Shown in pieces: positions 5,512 through 7,197 of a stretch of DNA of 7,197 nucleotides. This DNA is from Pseudomonadota bacterium. GTDB lineage: Bacteria > Pseudomonadota > Alphaproteobacteria > Rhizobiales > Beijerinckiaceae. A program made the position numbers and the translations under genes. How positions within the stretch are numbered: the stretch's first letter is position 1; each line of letters opens with the position of its first letter. The stretch spans positions 1-7,197 of the forward strand of contig JAKANG010000062.1 in NCBI GenBank assembly GCA_021812505.1, read 5' to 3'. The notes under the pieces were generated by a model that was not told the origin of the DNA, did no database searches, and saw nothing but the letters and a program-made list of their open reading frames with translations.

Positions 5512-6588
5512 TCATTCCCGTCCTATCGCCACCGGAATGCGGCGGCGGCCAAAATGGCCTACGGCGTCCTCGAAACGGCCGGGGATCGCCGTTCCGCAGG
5601 CGGGGCAGAAGCCGCCTTGAGCCAAAGCGTGACGCTTGATCTCGTACAAGTCGCGCACGATCAGGGGCGCGCGGCATTGCGGGCAGAACGTCGTGTCGCC
5701 GTCTGCGTCGTGGACATTGCCGAGATAGACATAATCGAGCCCCGCCTCCATCGCGATTTTCCGCGCGCGAACCAGAGTCCCGGGGGGCGTCGGCGGCGTG
5801 TCGAGCATCTTATGCGCGGGATGGAAGGCTGAGAAATGCAGCGGGACGTCCCGTCCCAGTTCGCGCGCCACCCAGTTCGACAGCGCGGTCAATTCCTCGT
5901 CCGAATCGTTCTGGCCCGGAATGAGCAAGGTCGTCAACTCCAGCCAGACGTCGGTTTCATGCTTGAGGTAAAGCAGAGTGTCGAGCACGGGTTGCAGATG
6001 GGCCGCCGTCAGCTTGAAATAAAAGTCGTCGGTGAACCCTTTCAGGTCGATATTGGCGGCGTCGATTTTTGCATAGAAATCGCGCCGCGCCCTTTCGTGC
6101 ATATAGCCCGCCGAGACCGCGACGGTCTTGATGTTACGGGCGTGGCAGGCGTCGGCGACGTCCATGGCGTATTCGAGGAAGATCACCGGGTCGTTGTAGG
6201 TGAAGGCGACGCTCCGGCAGCCATGGCGCGCGGCTGCCTCGGCGAGCGCCTGCGGAGAAGCCCGGTCCATCAGCCGGTCCATGTCGCGGGTCTTGCTGAT
6301 GTCCGAATTTTGGCAGAACCGGCAGGCGAGATTGCAGCCCGCCGTGCCGAAGGACAGCACGCTCGAACCGGGATAGAAATGGTTGAGCGGCTTCTTTTCG
6401 ATCGGATCGATACAAAAACCCGACGAGCGGCCATAGGTCGTCGAGACGATCTGGTCGCCTTCGCGCATGCGCACGAAACAGGCGCCGCGCTGGCCCTCGT
6501 GCAATTTGCAGTCGCGCGGGCAGACGTCACACTGGATGCGGCCGTCCTCGATTTCATGCCAATACTGAGTGGGATGGAACTCGGACAT
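5512..6588 (-). CDS. amrS: AmmeMemoRadiSam system radical SAM enzyme (pyruvate formate-lyase activase-like)
   Basis: A 358-residue radical SAM protein of the type often annotated as a pyruvate formate-lyase activating enzyme homologue. The N-terminal Cys group is C20, C23, C27 and C37 (CDVCPRDC then GAC). The SAM-cluster motif is CNLACRFC (C85, C89, C92), preceded by SFGTAG and followed by QNSDIS. FTYNDPVIFLEY at 129-140 and IDLKGF at 180-185 are typical of this family. The C-terminus has a zinc-ribbon-like pair, CPQC (302-305) and CPAC (328-331). The substrate is unknown; no glycyl radical enzyme is present in the window. ATG at 6588 is chosen because homologous sequence begins there and the A overlaps the TAA of amrA (TAATG), implying translational coupling. 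A longer frame to 6774 would run antiparallel-phase through amrA and has no homology-like content. Continuation into porG 113 bases later suggests one transcript. Confidence 0.9.
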   Translation of the reverse strand: MSEFHPTQYWHEIEDGRIQCDVCPRDCKLHEGQRGACFVRMREGDQIVSTTYGRSSGFCIDPIEKKPLNHFYPGSSVLSFGTAGCNLACRFCQNSDISKTRDMDRLMDRASPQALAEAAARHGCRSVAFTYNDPVIFLEYAMDVADACHARNIKTVAVSAGYMHERARRDFYAKIDAANIDLKGFTDDFYFKLTAAHLQPVLDTLLYLKHETDVWLELTTLLIPGQNDSDEELTALSNWVARELGRDVPLHFSAFHPAHKMLDTPPTPPGTLVRARKIAMEAGLDYVYLGNVHDADGDTTFCPQCRAPLIVRDLYEIKRHALAQGGFCPACGTAIPGRFEDAVGHFGRRRIPVAIGRE

Positions 6589-7190
6589 TACGATACGGTC
6601 GGCCCCGTCTCGGGCTCGCTCCATTTGGCGACGTGATAACGGTACAGACGAAGGTCCTCGGCCCAGAAATCGGGCGCGAGGCCGGCCTTCAGCTTGAGAT
6701 GGGCGAAAAAATCGCGCGGATTCGGCAGCTGGTCCCAGACCTGCGGCAGAAAAGTCGCGCGTTTGCCCCGCCACTCCAGCATCAGCCCATCGACCCGCTC
6801 CGTCATCCGCGCCAGGGCCTCGTCTTCCGAGCGCGCCGGAAAAGGCTCCAGCGGCGACAGAAGCGAGACCTCGACGCGGGTGTGGCGCAATTCTTCAACG
6901 ACGAGCGGGCGAAAACGCGGATCGCGGAACGCCGCCGCCCGCGCATTGGCCGAGACATCCTCCAGCAGCGGACGCCGGGCCTCCAGACTGCCGATGCAAC
7001 CGCGCAAGTCGCCGCGCTGCGTCAAGGTGACGAAACTCGCGCCGGGCTCGCGCAGCCAAGGCGCGGACGCGTCGGCCTCCGCCCTTTCGCCCAGGGCGCT
7101 GGCGATGACCGCCCGGGCCAGCGCCAGCAGCACCGGGCCGCGATCGTCCAGTTTCACGACCACCATGCCTGCCGGGAGGTCGAGGCGCAT
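6588..7190 (-). CDS. amrA: AMMECR1-domain protein, AmmeMemoRadiSam system protein A
   Basis: A 200-residue AMMECR1-domain protein. The hallmark LRGCIGS is at 62-68, with DPRFRP at 90-95, EVSLLSP at 107-113, FLPQVW at 147-152 and HLKLKAGL at 164-171, all in the expected order for a full-length domain. The biochemical role of this domain is not established; in bacteria and archaea it recurs beside a Memo-like protein and a radical SAM enzyme. The TAA stop overlaps the amrS ATG. The start at 7190 is only 8 bases from the window edge, so its Shine-Dalgarno cannot be seen; the frame remains open to the edge and a start upstream, or at M9 (7166), is possible. Bases 7192-7188 read TGATG, which would fit a stop/start overlap with an upstream gene such as amrB, but that gene cannot be verified here. 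Confidence 0.9.
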   Translation of the reverse strand: MRLDLPAGMVVVKLDDRGPVLLALARAVIASALGERAEADASAPWLREPGASFVTLTQRGDLRGCIGSLEARRPLLEDVSANARAAAFRDPRFRPLVVEELRHTRVEVSLLSPLEPFPARSEDEALARMTERVDGLMLEWRGKRATFLPQVWDQLPNPRDFFAHLKLKAGLAPDFWAEDLRLYRYHVAKWSEPETGPTVS

Positions 7191-7197
7191 CAGCGAG

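Noticed and set aside
5512..5514. amrS TGA read as selenocysteine
   Set aside because: The position follows the normal C-terminal end of the family and is not a catalytic Cys position; no convincing SECIS-like hairpin follows immediately.
5456..5515. 19-codon minus-strand frame starting at an ATGA overlap with the amrS stop
   Set aside because: Low-complexity Gly/Ala-rich peptide, no good Shine-Dalgarno, and it ends before porG without coupling.
2393..5620. Overlapping plus-strand open frames opposite porB, porA and porG (2393-3601, 3598-4932, 4742-5620)
   Set aside because: Low-complexity Arg/Gly/Ala/His-rich translations without recognisable domains; they mirror clear minus-strand genes and cross their gene boundaries.
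6063..6082. Inverted repeat CGATTT with AAATCG, 8-base spacer
   Set aside because: Lies inside amrS coding sequence; a 6-base arm of this kind is expected by chance and there is no promoter context.
5836..6636. Plus-strand open frame opposite amrS
   Set aside because: Antisense to an intact radical SAM gene; no motif and no convincing ribosome site.

Overview
The window is GC-rich and tightly packed, and every gene I can support reads leftward on the minus strand. GC content, Proteobacteria-like gene content, strong Shine-Dalgarno sequences and an FNR/FixK-type DNA box suggest an alphaproteobacterium, perhaps a Hyphomicrobiales member such as a methanotroph or purple non-sulfur relative. The lineage is inferred from general resemblance only.

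Layout in transcription order (right to left). First come two genes of the AmmeMemoRadiSam system: an AMMECR1-domain protein (amrA, 7190 to 6588) and a radical SAM enzyme (amrS, 6588 to 5512), joined by a TAATG stop/start overlap. The right edge shows a possible TGATG overlap with a further upstream gene, which could be the Memo-type partner amrB but lies outside the window. After a 113-base gap comes a complete 2-oxoacid (most likely pyruvate):acceptor oxidoreductase set: gamma (porG, 5398 to 4820), alpha (porA, 4773 to 3511) and beta (porB, 3499 to 2468). It is followed by a FAD/NAD(P)-binding iron-sulfur subunit (2451 to 817) that ends in a two-cluster ferredoxin domain. This last protein appears to replace the usual small ferredoxin (delta) subunit and should pass electrons between the POR core and NAD(P)(H). 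Short gaps of 11, 16 and 46 bases indicate one operon.

Left of the operon, an 83-base gap (734 to 816) holds an FNR/FixK-like box, a -10-like hexamer spaced as in a class II FNR promoter, and an imperfect hairpin that could terminate the operon. The last reading frame (733 to beyond base 1) is odd. Its first ~200 codons look like a 2-oxoglutarate/Fe(II) oxygenase. It then switches in frame, near base 128, to the second half of a PiT-type phosphate transporter with its GSNDAQK signature. This is either a real gene fusion or rearrangement, or a chimeric join in the assembly.

The main hypotheses to test are that the AmmeMemoRadiSam proteins act on, or together with, this NAD(P)-linked pyruvate oxidoreductase, and that the oxygenase/PiT chimera is a genuine junction. 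No tRNA, rRNA, CRISPR array, insertion sequence or phage gene was seen.
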